Origin: Bacteroidales bacterium
GTDB taxonomy: Bacteria > Bacteroidota > Bacteroidia > Bacteroidales > F082
Direction of reading: 5' to 3'
DNA length: 27,599 nt
Assembly: GCA_017508895.1 (NCBI GenBank)
Contig: JAFWRA010000131.1
Span: 1-27,599, forward strand
Notes under the pieces: generated by a model
The model's input: the letters and a program-made list of their open reading frames with translations, nothing else
What the model was told of the DNA's origin: nothing
Databases searched by the model: none
Part shown: positions 1 through 8,174 of the stretch, in pieces
Layout: each line of letters begins with the position of its first letter
Numbering within the stretch: the first letter of the stretch is position 1
Position numbers and translations under genes: made by a program

Positions 1-1
1 A

Positions 2-745
2 CAAAACATTGACAGGCTGTTCTTTGCGCCTAATGCATTGCTTAAAGACGAGTTTGACACTTTGTACAAGTCGTTGTTCAATAAATCGGAGGATTACGTG
101 AAAATAATCGCTGCCTTGAGCAAACGCCGCAGTGGTTACACACGCGAAGAGATTGTAAAAGCTACCGGTTTGGCCAACGGCGGTGGCCTGACACGAAAAC
201 TGGACGAATTGGAACAGTGCAGCTTTATCCGTCGTTACAATCCTGCCAAAGGGAGAACATCAATATACCAACTCATTGATTTCTACAGCCTTTTCTACTT
301 CCAGTTTTTGAACGGATCACAACATTTCGACCGAGATGCCTGGCTGCACCTCCAAGCCACTCCGCGCCATAACACCTGGCTCGGACTAAGCTTTGAAAGG
401 CTCTGTTTCGCCCATATCTATGCGATCCAAAAAGCACTCGGTATCACAGGAATCGCAACCAAAACTTTTCCCATGCAAACATCTAATGCACAAATGGATA
501 TGGTGATTCTACGTGCGGATAAGGTAACTACCTTGTGCGAAATGAAATACACGAACAATCCTTACGCCATCACAAAACAAGAAGCGGATAAACTCCGTCA
601 TCGTGCCGCGGAGTTGAGCCAATGTTTCCACACGCAGAAACAGATACTTATAACACTCGTTTCAAATCAAGCACCAAAGAAAAATATTTATTACAACAGT
701 CTAATAACAAACAATATAACTCTTTCTGATTTGTTTTTTGAATAA
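2..745 (+). CDS. DUF234-type AAA+ family ATPase, C-terminal part (cut by window edge)
   Basis: The reading frame is open from base 2, with no start needed inside the window, so this is the C-terminal end of a longer protein. The visible part begins NIDRLFFAPNALLKDEF, which matches the linker that follows the ATPase core in archaeal-type AAA+ ATPases of Bacteroidales. Next comes a winged-helix segment (KRRSGYTREEIVKATGL) that probably binds DNA. The end carries a nuclease-like DUF234 fold with a PD-(D/E)xK pattern: D in AQMDMVILRAD and EMK in TLCEMKYTN. The Walker motifs lie outside the window. The cellular role of this family is not established; it is often found in mobile or variable regions. 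The family call is fairly sure, the nuclease activity is inference. Confidence 0.85.
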   Translation, partial: QNIDRLFFAPNALLKDEFDTLYKSLFNKSEDYVKIIAALSKRRSGYTREEIVKATGLANGGGLTRKLDELEQCSFIRRYNPAKGRTSIYQLIDFYSLFYFQFLNGSQHFDRDAWLHLQATPRHNTWLGLSFERLCFAHIYAIQKALGITGIATKTFPMQTSNAQMDMVILRADKVTTLCEMKYTNNPYAITKQEADKLRHRAAELSQCFHTQKQILITLVSNQAPKKNIYYNSLITNNITLSDLFFE

Positions 746-748
746 ATT

Positions 749-794
749 ATTTTTGGCTATAACGGATGTTTTTTATGCTCTTATAGCCAAAAAT
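749..794 (+). terminator. 14-bp perfect hairpin after the DUF234 ATPase
   Basis: ATTTTTGGCTATAA (749-762) is the exact reverse complement of TTATAGCCAAAAAT (781-794), separated by an 18-nt loop. It begins 3 nt after the stop codon of the ATPase. The A/T-rich arms would give a U-rich 3' arm in both directions, so a bidirectional terminator is the simplest reading. The long loop is unusual for an intrinsic terminator, so a small inverted-repeat element remains possible. Confidence 0.5.
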
Positions 795-928
795 GAACTG
801 ACAAATCTTAATACCTACAAAAGTTCAACATCAATAACACCTGTATAACTCAAAAGTAATGCCAAAAATGATATTGTTAGAGTGTGAATTAGAAGTATAT
901 TCACGACAAAATAGAGGAACTATCAAGC

Positions 929-1257
929 GTGGATTTGCAAAACAAACTGTGGTTAAATCGGAACAATAACACAGGGCGTATTTTTTCGTATACAGAATTG
1001 ATGTGTACTTTATATGACGATTGTTTTTTAGAACTCGTCATAAGAAAAGCCATGGAGAAATATGGATATCCAGTGATGCTTTAAACGGATTATACAAATT
1101 AAACTCTTTGCTCAATAACTATGAAGAACCATGTACTAATGGTTATATTGATGACGAACTAGTAATCAAAGATTCCAATTGGCAAGTGATAGTTAAGCAG
1201 GCGCAAACAGTTCTTGCCAATTGGAATCAAATTCAACCTCTATTGGCGCAATTTTAA
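929..1257 (+). pseudogene. small unknown gene, probably split by a frameshift
   Basis: Two overlapping frames look like one original protein of about 105-110 residues. Frame A is open up to the TAA at 1082-1084 and can start at GTG 929 (VDLQNKLWLNRNNNTGRIF); it continues TELMCTLYDDCFLELVIRKA and ends KYGYPVML. Frame B (open through the TAA at 1255-1257) carries a well-formed sequence, SDALNGLYKLNSLLNNYEEP to NQIQPLLAQF, but its only start is a TTG at 1021 inside frame A. The joint is around 1060-1085, where KYGYP of frame A runs into SDALNGLYKLN of frame B. I do not recognise the family. The stop codon of frame B lies directly before repeat copy A. It could also be two tiny genes, or a sequencing error. 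Confidence 0.4.
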
Positions 1258-1448
1258 GTTAGCCTTCGGCTGTTGATTAGCTTCGCTGTTGGTGAGCTTC
1301 GCTGTCGGTTAGCCTTCGGCTGTTAATTACTTTGTGTTAACATGAAATAATTAACATGAAATAATTAACATGAAATAATTAACATGAAATAATTAACATG
1401 AAATAATTAACACGAAATAATTAACACGAAGTAATTAACACGAAGTGA
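1258..1448 (+). repeat. intergenic hairpin/tandem repeat element, copy A
   Basis: The head holds four mini-hairpin units in the order AGCCTTCGGCTG, AGCTTCGCTG, AGCTTCGCTG, AGCCTTCGGCTG, separated by 6-nt spacers such as TTGATT. A hinge ACTTTGTG follows. The tail is eight perfect-length 14-nt units from 1337 to 1448: five TTAACATGAAATAA, then TTAACACGAAATAA, TTAACACGAAGTAA and TTAACACGAAGTGA. This is the longest tail in the window. The element starts immediately after a TAA stop codon (1255-1257). Confidence 0.9.
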
Positions 1449-1497
1449 TCAGCCTTTCTGTTTCATTCAAGAAAAGTAGTGTTTTTGAAGTATTCTT
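1449..1497 (+). repeat. decayed copy of the shared promoter module
   Basis: This stretch aligns with 2311-2366 and 8175-8231: it shares TCAGCCTTTC, then TTCATTCAAGAAAAGT. The promoter box has decayed to AGTGTTTTTGA instead of TAnnTTTG, and the closing TTGAATAAA is lost. It now lies in the 3' flank of the ferritin gene, which is on the other strand, so it probably drives nothing. Confidence 0.65.
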
Positions 1498-1501
1498 TGT
1501 C

Positions 1502-2017
1502 TTAATCGAGTACCAGGCTGGGGGCGCTGTAGGCGCGGGCGGCGAGCTCCTGGTTGAGCATATAGAGGCTGCGGGGGTCGCTGCCGAAGAGCTCCATCTT
1601 CGAGATCATATCGCGGGCGTTGGTTTCCTCTTCGCCTTGCTCTTTGACGAACCAGTCGAGGAACTGCATGGTGCGGAAATCCTTGACCTTGTTGGCGGCG
1701 TCATAGATGGTGTGGATCGAGGCGGTCACATACTCCTCGTGCTCCAGACCGGCCTTCAGCACGTCCATATCTTCCTTGAACACCTTGTCGGGTTTGGCGA
1801 TGGCACCCAGCGTTACGGGGCAGTCGTTGTTCTGCATATAGCGGTAGAACAGCATTGCGTGGTCGCGCTCCTCCTGGGCCTGAATCATATACCAGTTAGC
1901 GAAACCGTTCAGACCGCGGCGCTCGAAATAGTTGGACATATCAAGATAGAGATAGGCGCTGTAAAGCTCCTTGTTGATTTGATCGTTAAGTAGATCGGAT
2001 ACTTTTTTGTTAAGCAT
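1502..2017 (-). CDS. ftnA: non-haem ferritin
   Basis: This 171-residue protein is a bacterial FtnA-type ferritin, a 24-subunit cytosolic shell that oxidises Fe(II) and stores it as ferric mineral. The ferroxidase-centre residues of the family are in place: E17, E50 and H53 (in QEERDH), E94 and Q127. The length is normal for the family and the ATG start is preceded by a good promoter on the same strand. There is no haem-binding bacterioferritin signature. The gene stands alone and points against all its neighbours; two direct copies of the intergenic repeat element flank it. Ferritin in Bacteroidota is typically induced by iron or oxygen, but no operator is visible here. Function is near certain. 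Confidence 0.97.
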   Translation of the reverse strand: MLNKKVSDLLNDQINKELYSAYLYLDMSNYFERRGLNGFANWYMIQAQEERDHAMLFYRYMQNNDCPVTLGAIAKPDKVFKEDMDVLKAGLEHEEYVTASIHTIYDAANKVKDFRTMQFLDWFVKEQGEEETNARDMISKMELFGSDPRSLYMLNQELAARAYSAPSLVLD

Positions 2018-2082
2018 AATTATTGTTTTTTTATAGATTTTGGTCGAAAAGACAGATTAAAGATGTTCCTGTTTTTCGGCTG

Positions 2083-2113
2083 CAAAAGTACGACTATTTT
2101 CTTATATCGCAAA
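2083..2113 (-). promoter_or_regulatory. promoter of the ferritin gene
   Basis: On the minus strand a -7 box TACTTTTG (plus 2083-2090) is preceded, after exactly 19 nt, by a -33 TTTG (plus 2110-2113). This is the standard Bacteroidota arrangement. It leaves a 5' leader of about 60 nt before the ATG at 2017. Confidence 0.75.
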
Positions 2114-2135
2114 AAAATATTTTGCAAAAGAATAT

Positions 2136-2310
2136 GGCTGTCGGTTAGCTTCGCTGTTGATTAGCCTACGGCTGTTGGTAAGCTTCGCTGTTGATTAGCC
2201 TGCGGCTGTTGGTTAGCCTTCGGCTGTTAATGACTTCGTGTTAACATGAAAAAATCAACATGAAATAACCAACACGAAGTAATTAACACAAAGTGCCCAA
2301 TACGAAGTAA
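2136..2310 (+). repeat. intergenic hairpin/tandem repeat element, copy B
   Basis: After a partial GGCTG the head holds five units (AGCTTCGCTG, AGCCTACGGCTG, AGCTTCGCTG, AGCCTGCGGCTG, AGCCTTCGGCTG). The hinge ACTTCGTG follows, then five 14-nt units from 2241 to 2310, from TTAACATGAAAAAA to CCAATACGAAGTAA. It lies between the ferritin promoter and the AbiE operon and is the only copy that does not adjoin the stop codon of a plus-strand gene. Confidence 0.9.
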
Positions 2311-2366
2311 TCAGCCTTTCGTTTATTCAAGAAAAGTTGTATTTTTGCAGCGTCTTTTGAATAAAA
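2311..2366 (+). promoter_or_regulatory. shared promoter module driving the AbiE operon
   Basis: The module contains the -7 box TATTTTTG (2340-2347) with a TTTC (2317-2320) 19 nt upstream as a weak -33. A 9-bp inverted repeat, TTTATTCAA (2322-2330) and TTGAATAAA (2357-2365), brackets the box. The same module follows repeat copy C at 8175-8231 and is decayed at 1449-1497. It ends 7 nt before the AbiEi start codon. Confidence 0.7.
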
Positions 2367-2373
2367 TGAGATA

Positions 2374-2994
2374 ATGACCTACTTGGAGTTCAGGGAGCAG
2401 TGGCACGGGATGGGATGTTTCAACGTTTATCAGATCCGTGCGTGGGAGCCGGGATTCGACCGAAGCAACCTCACACGCTGGGTGAAGCGGGGCTATTTGT
2501 CGAAACTGCGGCAGGACTGGTATGCCTTCAGCGACCTGAAGGGCACTCCCGAGATGGCGCGTTATATTGCGCAGCGCATTTACACGCCGTCGTACATCAG
2601 CCTGCACTACGCCCTGTCGTTCTACGGCATCATTCCCGAGGCGGTGACCGACATCACATGCGTCACCTCCAACCGCACCACGGCCTACCATAACGACTTC
2701 GGCCGTTTCAGCTACCAGACCGTCAAGCCCGATCTTTTCTTCGGCTTCCGCCAGATGCCCGTTTCGCCGCAGGGCAGCTACCTGCTGGCTTTACCCGAGA
2801 AGGCCATCCTCGACCTGCTGTACCTTTACCCGCAATACAACACCGCCGAGACCTTGTTGGAGCTGCGCTTCGACGAATGGTGGATGCGGGAGGAACTGGA
2901 CAAGGATCGACTGGCGGCTTACGCGACGCAAAGCGGCAACAAGTCGCTGCAAGAACGAATACAATTGTTGATGAAAACCTATACAGATGATTGA
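2374..2994 (+). CDS. abiEi: AbiEi-like antitoxin / transcriptional regulator
   Basis: This 206-residue protein fits the antitoxin of type IV AbiE systems. In that family the antitoxin represses its own operon through an N-terminal winged helix and counteracts the nucleotidyltransferase toxin without forming a stable complex. The N-terminus here has a helix-turn-helix-like stretch ending RWVKRGYLSKLRQDWYAFSD. The middle (YISLHYALSFYGIIPEAV) is the typical family signature. It overlaps the next gene by 8 nt, so the two are translationally coupled. The pair is GC-rich, unlike the DUF262 genes downstream. Assignment by family pattern and partner gene is strong; phage resistance is inference. Confidence 0.87.
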   Translation: MTYLEFREQWHGMGCFNVYQIRAWEPGFDRSNLTRWVKRGYLSKLRQDWYAFSDLKGTPEMARYIAQRIYTPSYISLHYALSFYGIIPEAVTDITCVTSNRTTAYHNDFGRFSYQTVKPDLFFGFRQMPVSPQGSYLLALPEKAILDLLYLYPQYNTAETLLELRFDEWWMREELDKDRLAAYATQSGNKSLQERIQLLMKTYTDD

Positions 2995-3772
2995 TTTACA
3001 GTCCATATTGGCCTACTATCCGCCGCAACTTGCGACGAACGCCGCATTTCACAAGCACATCTTGAAGGAACACATTGAATTGTTGGCGCTGGAGCACCTT
3101 TCGCAATCGCCCTACGCGCCCAAATTGGTGTTCATCGGCGGGACCAACCTGCGCCTTGTCCTCGGATTAGACCGTTTCTCCGAGGATTTGGATTTCGATT
3201 GCAAGCGACTGACGGCTGACGAGTTTGTCTCGATGACCGATGCGCTGGTCGAGCACTTGCGGCTCAACGGTTTGCGCGTGGAGTTGCGCGACAAGGAGAA
3301 TCCCCGGCTGACGGCCTTCCGCCGCAACATCTACTTTCCGGAACTGCTGTTCGACCTAAATCTCACCGGTCATCGGGAGGAAAGGTTTTTGATGAAGATC
3401 GAAGCCCAGGACCAAGGGGTGGACTACACTCCGCAAACGGCGATGGTCAGTCGCAACGGCTTCTTTTTCCCCGTGACGGTTCCGGCCAAGAGTACCATGC
3501 TCTCCATGAAGCTTGCGGCACTGCTGGCCCGGGCCAAAGGACGCGACTTCTACGACACCATCTTCCTTTGGCAACAAACCGACCCCGACTACGGCTTCCT
3601 TCACCAACGATGTGGAATCGACACCCCGGAAATGTTGAAGAAAGCACTATCCGACAAACTTGACACCACTGACCTTGAACTAAAGCAGAAAGACTTCGAG
3701 CATCTGCTCTTCAACCCTTCGCGCAGCACACAGATACTGCATTTTCGACAATTTATAGAGAAAATGCTATGA
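2987..3772 (+). CDS. abiEii: AbiEii-like nucleotidyltransferase toxin
   Basis: This 261-residue protein is the toxin half of the AbiE pair, of the DNA polymerase beta-type nucleotidyltransferase superfamily. The catalytic motif is clear: GGTNLRLVLGLDRFSEDLDFD at residues 51-71, with the paired acidic residues D67 and D69. Family members transfer nucleotides to tRNA or other targets and stop growth during phage infection. Near residue 185 a lysine-rich motif (LLARAKGRDFYD) typical of the family follows. Length is close to normal and no motif is missing, so the protein is likely active. It shares the promoter and an 8-nt overlap with the antitoxin. Confidence 0.9.
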   Translation: MIDLQSILAYYPPQLATNAAFHKHILKEHIELLALEHLSQSPYAPKLVFIGGTNLRLVLGLDRFSEDLDFDCKRLTADEFVSMTDALVEHLRLNGLRVELRDKENPRLTAFRRNIYFPELLFDLNLTGHREERFLMKIEAQDQGVDYTPQTAMVSRNGFFFPVTVPAKSTMLSMKLAALLARAKGRDFYDTIFLWQQTDPDYGFLHQRCGIDTPEMLKKALSDKLDTTDLELKQKDFEHLLFNPSRSTQILHFRQFIEKML

Positions 3773-3838
3773 TACGCGGTTAGATTGACCGTATGAAAGT
3801 GTATTAGAGAATGACAATTCTATAAATAACAAATATTT

Positions 3839-5551
3839 ATGGCAGAAATAAATTTAGAAACAAAGTTAATAGGCGATATTCAAGGATGGTTTTATGTTCC
3901 TGATTATCAACGGGGCTATCGTTGGGGAGAAAATGAAGTCAAGACACTTTTGAATGATATTAACGAGTATGGTGGAAAAATAAAAAAAACGGACAAAGAT
4001 AATTATTGTTTGCAACCAGTGGTAGTACGCAATTTGGGTGATAAATATGAATTAATTGATGGACAGCAAAGACTCACGACGCTTTATCTCATTTATGTTT
4101 ATATGAATAAGGTCAGCCATGGATTCATGAGTGAACCAAGGTTTACACTTTCCTACGAAACACGTAATGAATCCGTTGACTTTCTCAAAAAGCCAGACGA
4201 AGCCAAACGCAATGACAATATAGATTTCTTCTTTATCTACAATGCATATAAAACCATCGAGAATTGGTTTTCACATAAAGAAAAACTCCAATCTACTCTG
4301 ACAAACATCAACAAGTACTTCGATGAGTGTGTGAAAATCATTTGGTACGAAGTTCCTGACACAGAAAACAGTATTGACCTTTTTACTCGATTGAACATAG
4401 GAAAAATTCCTCTGACAAGTTCAGAACTTGTAAAAGCATTGTTCCTAAAGGACGAAAGTGAAAATGCAATTCGTCAGGAAGAATTGTCCCTAGAATGGGA
4501 TAATATGGAAAAAGAACTGCATAACGAGGAGTTTTGGGGATTTCTCACCAACTCGGATATTGACAACTATCCAACGCGGATAGATATGATATTAGACTTG
4601 ATTTCCAGAAAGCAGTACGGCGACAAGGAAACATATAGAACTTTTTTCTATTTCGATAATGAACTTAAAAGTGGTAAAAGTTTGGAGAATATTTGGGACG
4701 AAATCCAGCATAATTTCTTGACGCTTAAGGAATGGTTTTCCGACCATGAGTTTTATCATAAAATAGGATACTTGATAGCAAGCAATTCTAAAAAACTGGT
4801 AGATATATTAAATGACTATGCTGATAAATCAAAGACTGAATTTCGACAATACTTGGATGAGAGCATAAAAGAGAGCATGAACTTCAAAAAAGATTATACA
4901 GATTTAGATTATGAGCATGACTATAACGAAATAAAAAGGCTCCTCCTTCTTTTCAATGTTGAATCGGTCAGGCAAATAGACGACAAAAAAAGAAGATTTC
5001 CTTTTGGCCGTCATAAGAAAGAAAATTGGAGTCTTGAACATATTCATGCACAGCACTCAGAAGGTTTGAAAACGAACGAAAAAATAGTGGAATGGCTTAA
5101 AGCACATGTTAAGTCGCTACAATCTATTGGAGGACAAGACGAATTGATTTCTGATATGGAGCAATTGGTGAGATCGATTGAAGATAATCCTAAAACGCCA
5201 AAAGTTAGAGAGCGGTTCGAACCTTTGCAACAACAAGTGGTAAATGTTCTTTCTCCTAAAGGAGAGGACTCGGAATATATTCATCTGTTGCCCAACATGG
5301 CGTTGCTTTCTTCGGGACAGAATTCCGCCATAAGCAATTACACATTTGACGCTAAACGGAATCTGATTTTGGAAATGGACAAAAAGGGCTCTTATATTCC
5401 GTTTTGCACAAAAATGGTGTTCCTTAAATATTATTCGGCAGAAGACACCAATTTGCATTTCTGGGGGAAAAACGATAGAGATGCATATTTTAAAGCTTTG
5501 GAGAAAGTGTTGGAATCTTATTTGACTAATGAAGAACAAGTAAATGAATAG
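3839..5551 (+). CDS. DUF262 protein with C-terminal HNH (DUF1524-like) part
   Basis: This 570-residue protein starts with a ParB/sulfiredoxin-like DUF262 domain: VPDYQRGYRW (residues 20-29) and LIDGQQRLTTLY (72-83), the nucleotide-hydrolysing motif of the GmrS family. The C-terminus has an HNH-like pattern: SLEHIHAQ around residue 400 and LLPNMALLSSGQNSAISNYT before FDAKRN further on. This resembles DUF1524 of GmrD and of SspE/BrxU. Such proteins are type IV restriction enzymes that act on modified phage DNA. It lies 66 nt after the AbiE pair with no TAnnTTTG promoter visible in between, and 5 nt before a second DUF262 gene. It is AT-rich, which suggests transfer. Domain calls are solid; substrate unknown. 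Confidence 0.85.
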   Translation: MAEINLETKLIGDIQGWFYVPDYQRGYRWGENEVKTLLNDINEYGGKIKKTDKDNYCLQPVVVRNLGDKYELIDGQQRLTTLYLIYVYMNKVSHGFMSEPRFTLSYETRNESVDFLKKPDEAKRNDNIDFFFIYNAYKTIENWFSHKEKLQSTLTNINKYFDECVKIIWYEVPDTENSIDLFTRLNIGKIPLTSSELVKALFLKDESENAIRQEELSLEWDNMEKELHNEEFWGFLTNSDIDNYPTRIDMILDLISRKQYGDKETYRTFFYFDNELKSGKSLENIWDEIQHNFLTLKEWFSDHEFYHKIGYLIASNSKKLVDILNDYADKSKTEFRQYLDESIKESMNFKKDYTDLDYEHDYNEIKRLLLLFNVESVRQIDDKKRRFPFGRHKKENWSLEHIHAQHSEGLKTNEKIVEWLKAHVKSLQSIGGQDELISDMEQLVRSIEDNPKTPKVRERFEPLQQQVVNVLSPKGEDSEYIHLLPNMALLSSGQNSAISNYTFDAKRNLILEMDKKGSYIPFCTKMVFLKYYSAEDTNLHFWGKNDRDAYFKALEKVLESYLTNEEQVNE

Positions 5552-5556
5552 AATTT

Positions 5557-7770
5557 ATGGAACCAAAGACATTTAGGACAATTTTTTCACCATACACTGA
5601 TAAGTCTGGCAAAACAGTTGAAATCAAAAGAATTGAAATTCCTAAGATTCAAAGAGATTTCGCGTATGGCCGTATCGATGAGAGAAACAGGCGTAAAAGA
5701 AATAATTTCTTGGACACACTTTTTGATGCTGTCAACGGAAAAACAATTACACTTGATTTCATTTATGGTGACATCAAAGAGAATATATTAACACCCCTTG
5801 ATGGACAGCAAAGGTTGACAACACTCTTTCTTCTTTATTGGTATGCTGCAAAAAAGGAAACCATAGCTGAAACTGAAATCAATTTCCTGAGAAATTTCAG
5901 CTATGAGACAAGACCATCTGCCCGCAAATTCTGTGAATCTATAACTACCAAAGCTTTTGAGTTAAACAGAGAAGAGATTATCTCGGAGCAAATCAAAGAC
6001 AGAAACTGGTTCCCTCTCGAATGGCAACATGATGCGACAATCTCTTCAATGCTTGTTATGCTTGATGCCATTCAAGCAAAATTTTCTTGTATAGAGAATC
6101 TTTTTCAAAAACTCGAAAATATATCTTTCTACTTTCTTCCCATTGAGGATATGGGCTTGACAGATGAACTCTATATCAAAATGAATTCTCGGGGAAAACC
6201 ATTAACTCAATTCGAACATTTCAAAGCCGAGTTTGAAAAGCAACTGAAACTCGCCGATGAAAACGTTGCAAAACGGATTGGTTCCAAAATTGACAGGGAA
6301 TGGACTGATTTGTTGTGGCAATATCGCGATAGTGGTGTTGGTGATGATAACGACAATACAACTGATGATGAATTCTTGCGATACTTTATCTTTATCTGTA
6401 ATATTATTTGTTACAAAAACGGTGGCAGTCCCAAGACAAGCGACGAATTCGAATTGGTAAAAGAGTTTTTCACCATTCAGGAAAATAATGACAAAGGCAA
6501 CGTGATCGAAAATGCAGAAACTCTTGAAAGTTTTTTCGATTGTTGGCTGGATGATAACAAAAAAAGCATTCCTATCCAAAATTTCTTTGAGGCATTCTCT
6601 TCAAAAGAGCATTCGGCAGGGAAAATCAAAACAAACTATAATGTCAACTTGCTTGAGGATTGTCTGAAGAATTATGCGGACATTATAGGAAAGAATAGAC
6701 GTAGATTTACTTTAAATCAGATTATTTTATTGTATGCATTTGTAACATATAGGCAAAACCTGTCGAGTGTGAATCCAGAACAGTTCAGCAGACGTTTGCG
6801 TACATTAAACAATCTGATATTAAATTCTTCCGACCAAATAAGTGACAGCGAAGACCGTCAAGGCGGCAACCGTTTGCCCGCCATTTTACGCCAAGTTGAT
6901 AGCATTATTGTGAATGGTCAAATAGCAGATAGCGAAACGGTTGGTATTAATTTCAATCCATCTCAATTAGAAGAAGAGAAAATAAAATTGGAATGGACCC
7001 TTAATAATCCGGAAAAAGCAGAATTACTTTTTGCATTGGAAGATCACGAACTGCTTTATGGTCAAATTTCAGTTGTCGGATTAGAACATCCTGAGTGTTT
7101 TGAGCGATTTGAATCTCTATTCAAATGTAATTGGGATTTGGTAGATTGTGCATTGTTCACCTTTGGAGATTATAAACAGAAAGAGCGAAATGGTTGGCGT
7201 TATCAATTAGGTTCTTCTATGAGCGATGGATTTGCGTGGAAAACTCTTTTTCACAAAAGTGAGAATCTTATTGGCTTTGACAACACTAAGAATGTTCTGA
7301 ATCAATTAATGTCGCTAAATTCAGATTTCACAGATGATTTCCTGACAGGTTTATTAAGTAAGTACATGGAGAATTGTGAGGGCAAAAAAGAATACACATG
7401 GATTTACTATTACATCAAATACAATGTGTTCCGACCTGGGCGTTATGGCAAATATTGGTGGAATGACTTTGAAAATTCACCGTACGTATTCACAAGTATT
7501 CATCAAAAACAAAAGCCTTCGCCAAATTCATACAACCCATTTTTGAAAGCAATCAGTGACAATGTATGGCGTGAACATTGGGGAAATCGCATTTATCTTA
7601 GCGAAAAAGAGTTTTTGAGAGAAACTCAAACATCATATCGAGTGATTTCTAATGATGTGAATGAAGATTTGCTAAAAGAATTCGCGATTACCCAAAACGA
7701 AAATGGCATAGATACAGAAAACCGTATTGAAAAAATGAGACGAATCCTTGATGAGATGTCGAACAATTAA
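5557..7770 (+). CDS. large DUF262 protein, partner of the preceding gene
   Basis: This 737-residue protein carries a second DUF262 domain: IPKIQRDFAYGR near residue 30 and LTPLDGQQRLTTLFLLYWYA near residue 85-105, followed by the family motif MNSRGKPLTQFEHFKAEFEK. The long remainder has no HNH motif that I can see. A conserved-looking aromatic stretch (RPGRYGKYWWNDFENSPY) lies near residue 625. The start codon is 5 nt after the stop of the previous gene, so the two are one operon. A nuclease-bearing DUF262 protein paired with a larger nuclease-less one suggests a two-subunit restriction or abortive system. The pairing is seen; the joint function is inference. Confidence 0.82.
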   Translation: MEPKTFRTIFSPYTDKSGKTVEIKRIEIPKIQRDFAYGRIDERNRRKRNNFLDTLFDAVNGKTITLDFIYGDIKENILTPLDGQQRLTTLFLLYWYAAKKETIAETEINFLRNFSYETRPSARKFCESITTKAFELNREEIISEQIKDRNWFPLEWQHDATISSMLVMLDAIQAKFSCIENLFQKLENISFYFLPIEDMGLTDELYIKMNSRGKPLTQFEHFKAEFEKQLKLADENVAKRIGSKIDREWTDLLWQYRDSGVGDDNDNTTDDEFLRYFIFICNIICYKNGGSPKTSDEFELVKEFFTIQENNDKGNVIENAETLESFFDCWLDDNKKSIPIQNFFEAFSSKEHSAGKIKTNYNVNLLEDCLKNYADIIGKNRRRFTLNQIILLYAFVTYRQNLSSVNPEQFSRRLRTLNNLILNSSDQISDSEDRQGGNRLPAILRQVDSIIVNGQIADSETVGINFNPSQLEEEKIKLEWTLNNPEKAELLFALEDHELLYGQISVVGLEHPECFERFESLFKCNWDLVDCALFTFGDYKQKERNGWRYQLGSSMSDGFAWKTLFHKSENLIGFDNTKNVLNQLMSLNSDFTDDFLTGLLSKYMENCEGKKEYTWIYYYIKYNVFRPGRYGKYWWNDFENSPYVFTSIHQKQKPSPNSYNPFLKAISDNVWREHWGNRIYLSEKEFLRETQTSYRVISNDVNEDLLKEFAITQNENGIDTENRIEKMRRILDEMSNN

Positions 7771-7848
7771 TTGTATGGGGGGAAAAAAACTCGAAAAGCA
7801 TCTTTCTTTCCTCTAAGAACAACACAAAACGAACAAACCCACACCGAT

Positions 7849-8106
7849 ATGGATTACAACGACAACATACCGTCCAGACTGCTGAACCACTTCAGCACAC
7901 CGGCAGAGCGCAAGAAGCCTGCCGACAATGAGGCCTTCACCGATGCTGTGATATCGCTCCTGATTGACATGCACGAAAGCGAGTTCCGGTGGGACGAGCA
8001 AAAGCAGGTGTACATCTGCACGGTCGCGGGCATGGAACTCAAGCTGCGAGAGTCGTCGTACAGGGGGCTAAAATACTTGAAGAAGGTCACATCCTGCGGC
8101 TGTTGA
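7849..8106 (+). CDS. small hypothetical protein whose end runs into a repeat
   Basis: I choose the ATG at 7849 (MDYNDNIPSRLLNHFSTPAE), giving 85 residues; a TTG at 7771 would add 26 low-complexity residues. The protein is acidic and contains FTDAVISLLIDMHESEFRWDE, likely helical. I do not recognise the family. The last residues SCGC and the TGA stop are encoded by the first unit of repeat copy C (CTGCGGCTGTTGA), so the native C-terminus may have been replaced. It follows the DUF262 pair by about 80 nt, with more GC-rich sequence, and may not belong to that operon. Confidence 0.5.
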   Translation: MDYNDNIPSRLLNHFSTPAERKKPADNEAFTDAVISLLIDMHESEFRWDEQKQVYICTVAGMELKLRESSYRGLKYLKKVTSCGC

Positions 8107-8174
8107 TAAGCTTCGCTGTTGATGATTTCGTGTTAACATTCACTCATCAACATTCACTCACCAACACGAAGTAA
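8098..8174 (+). repeat. intergenic hairpin/tandem repeat element, copy C
   Basis: A partial CTGCGGCTG is followed by one AGCTTCGCTG unit, a hinge ATTTCGTG and three 14-nt units from 8133: TTAACATTCACTCA, TCAACATTCACTCA and CCAACACGAAGTAA. The first unit supplies the stop codon of the upstream small gene. Confidence 0.85.

Noticed and set aside
1337..1448. The 14-nt tandem array as a CRISPR array
   Set aside because: The units are contiguous with no unique spacers, too short for CRISPR repeats, and no cas genes are nearby.
1445..1993. Plus-strand 182-residue open frame over the ferritin gene
   Set aside because: It is antisense to ferritin, which has a complete active site and promoter; the frame is a by-product of GC-rich codon use.
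1258..2366. Ferritin flanked by two direct repeat copies as a composite transposon
   Set aside because: No transposase, no target-site duplication that I can see, and the same repeats occur around many other genes.
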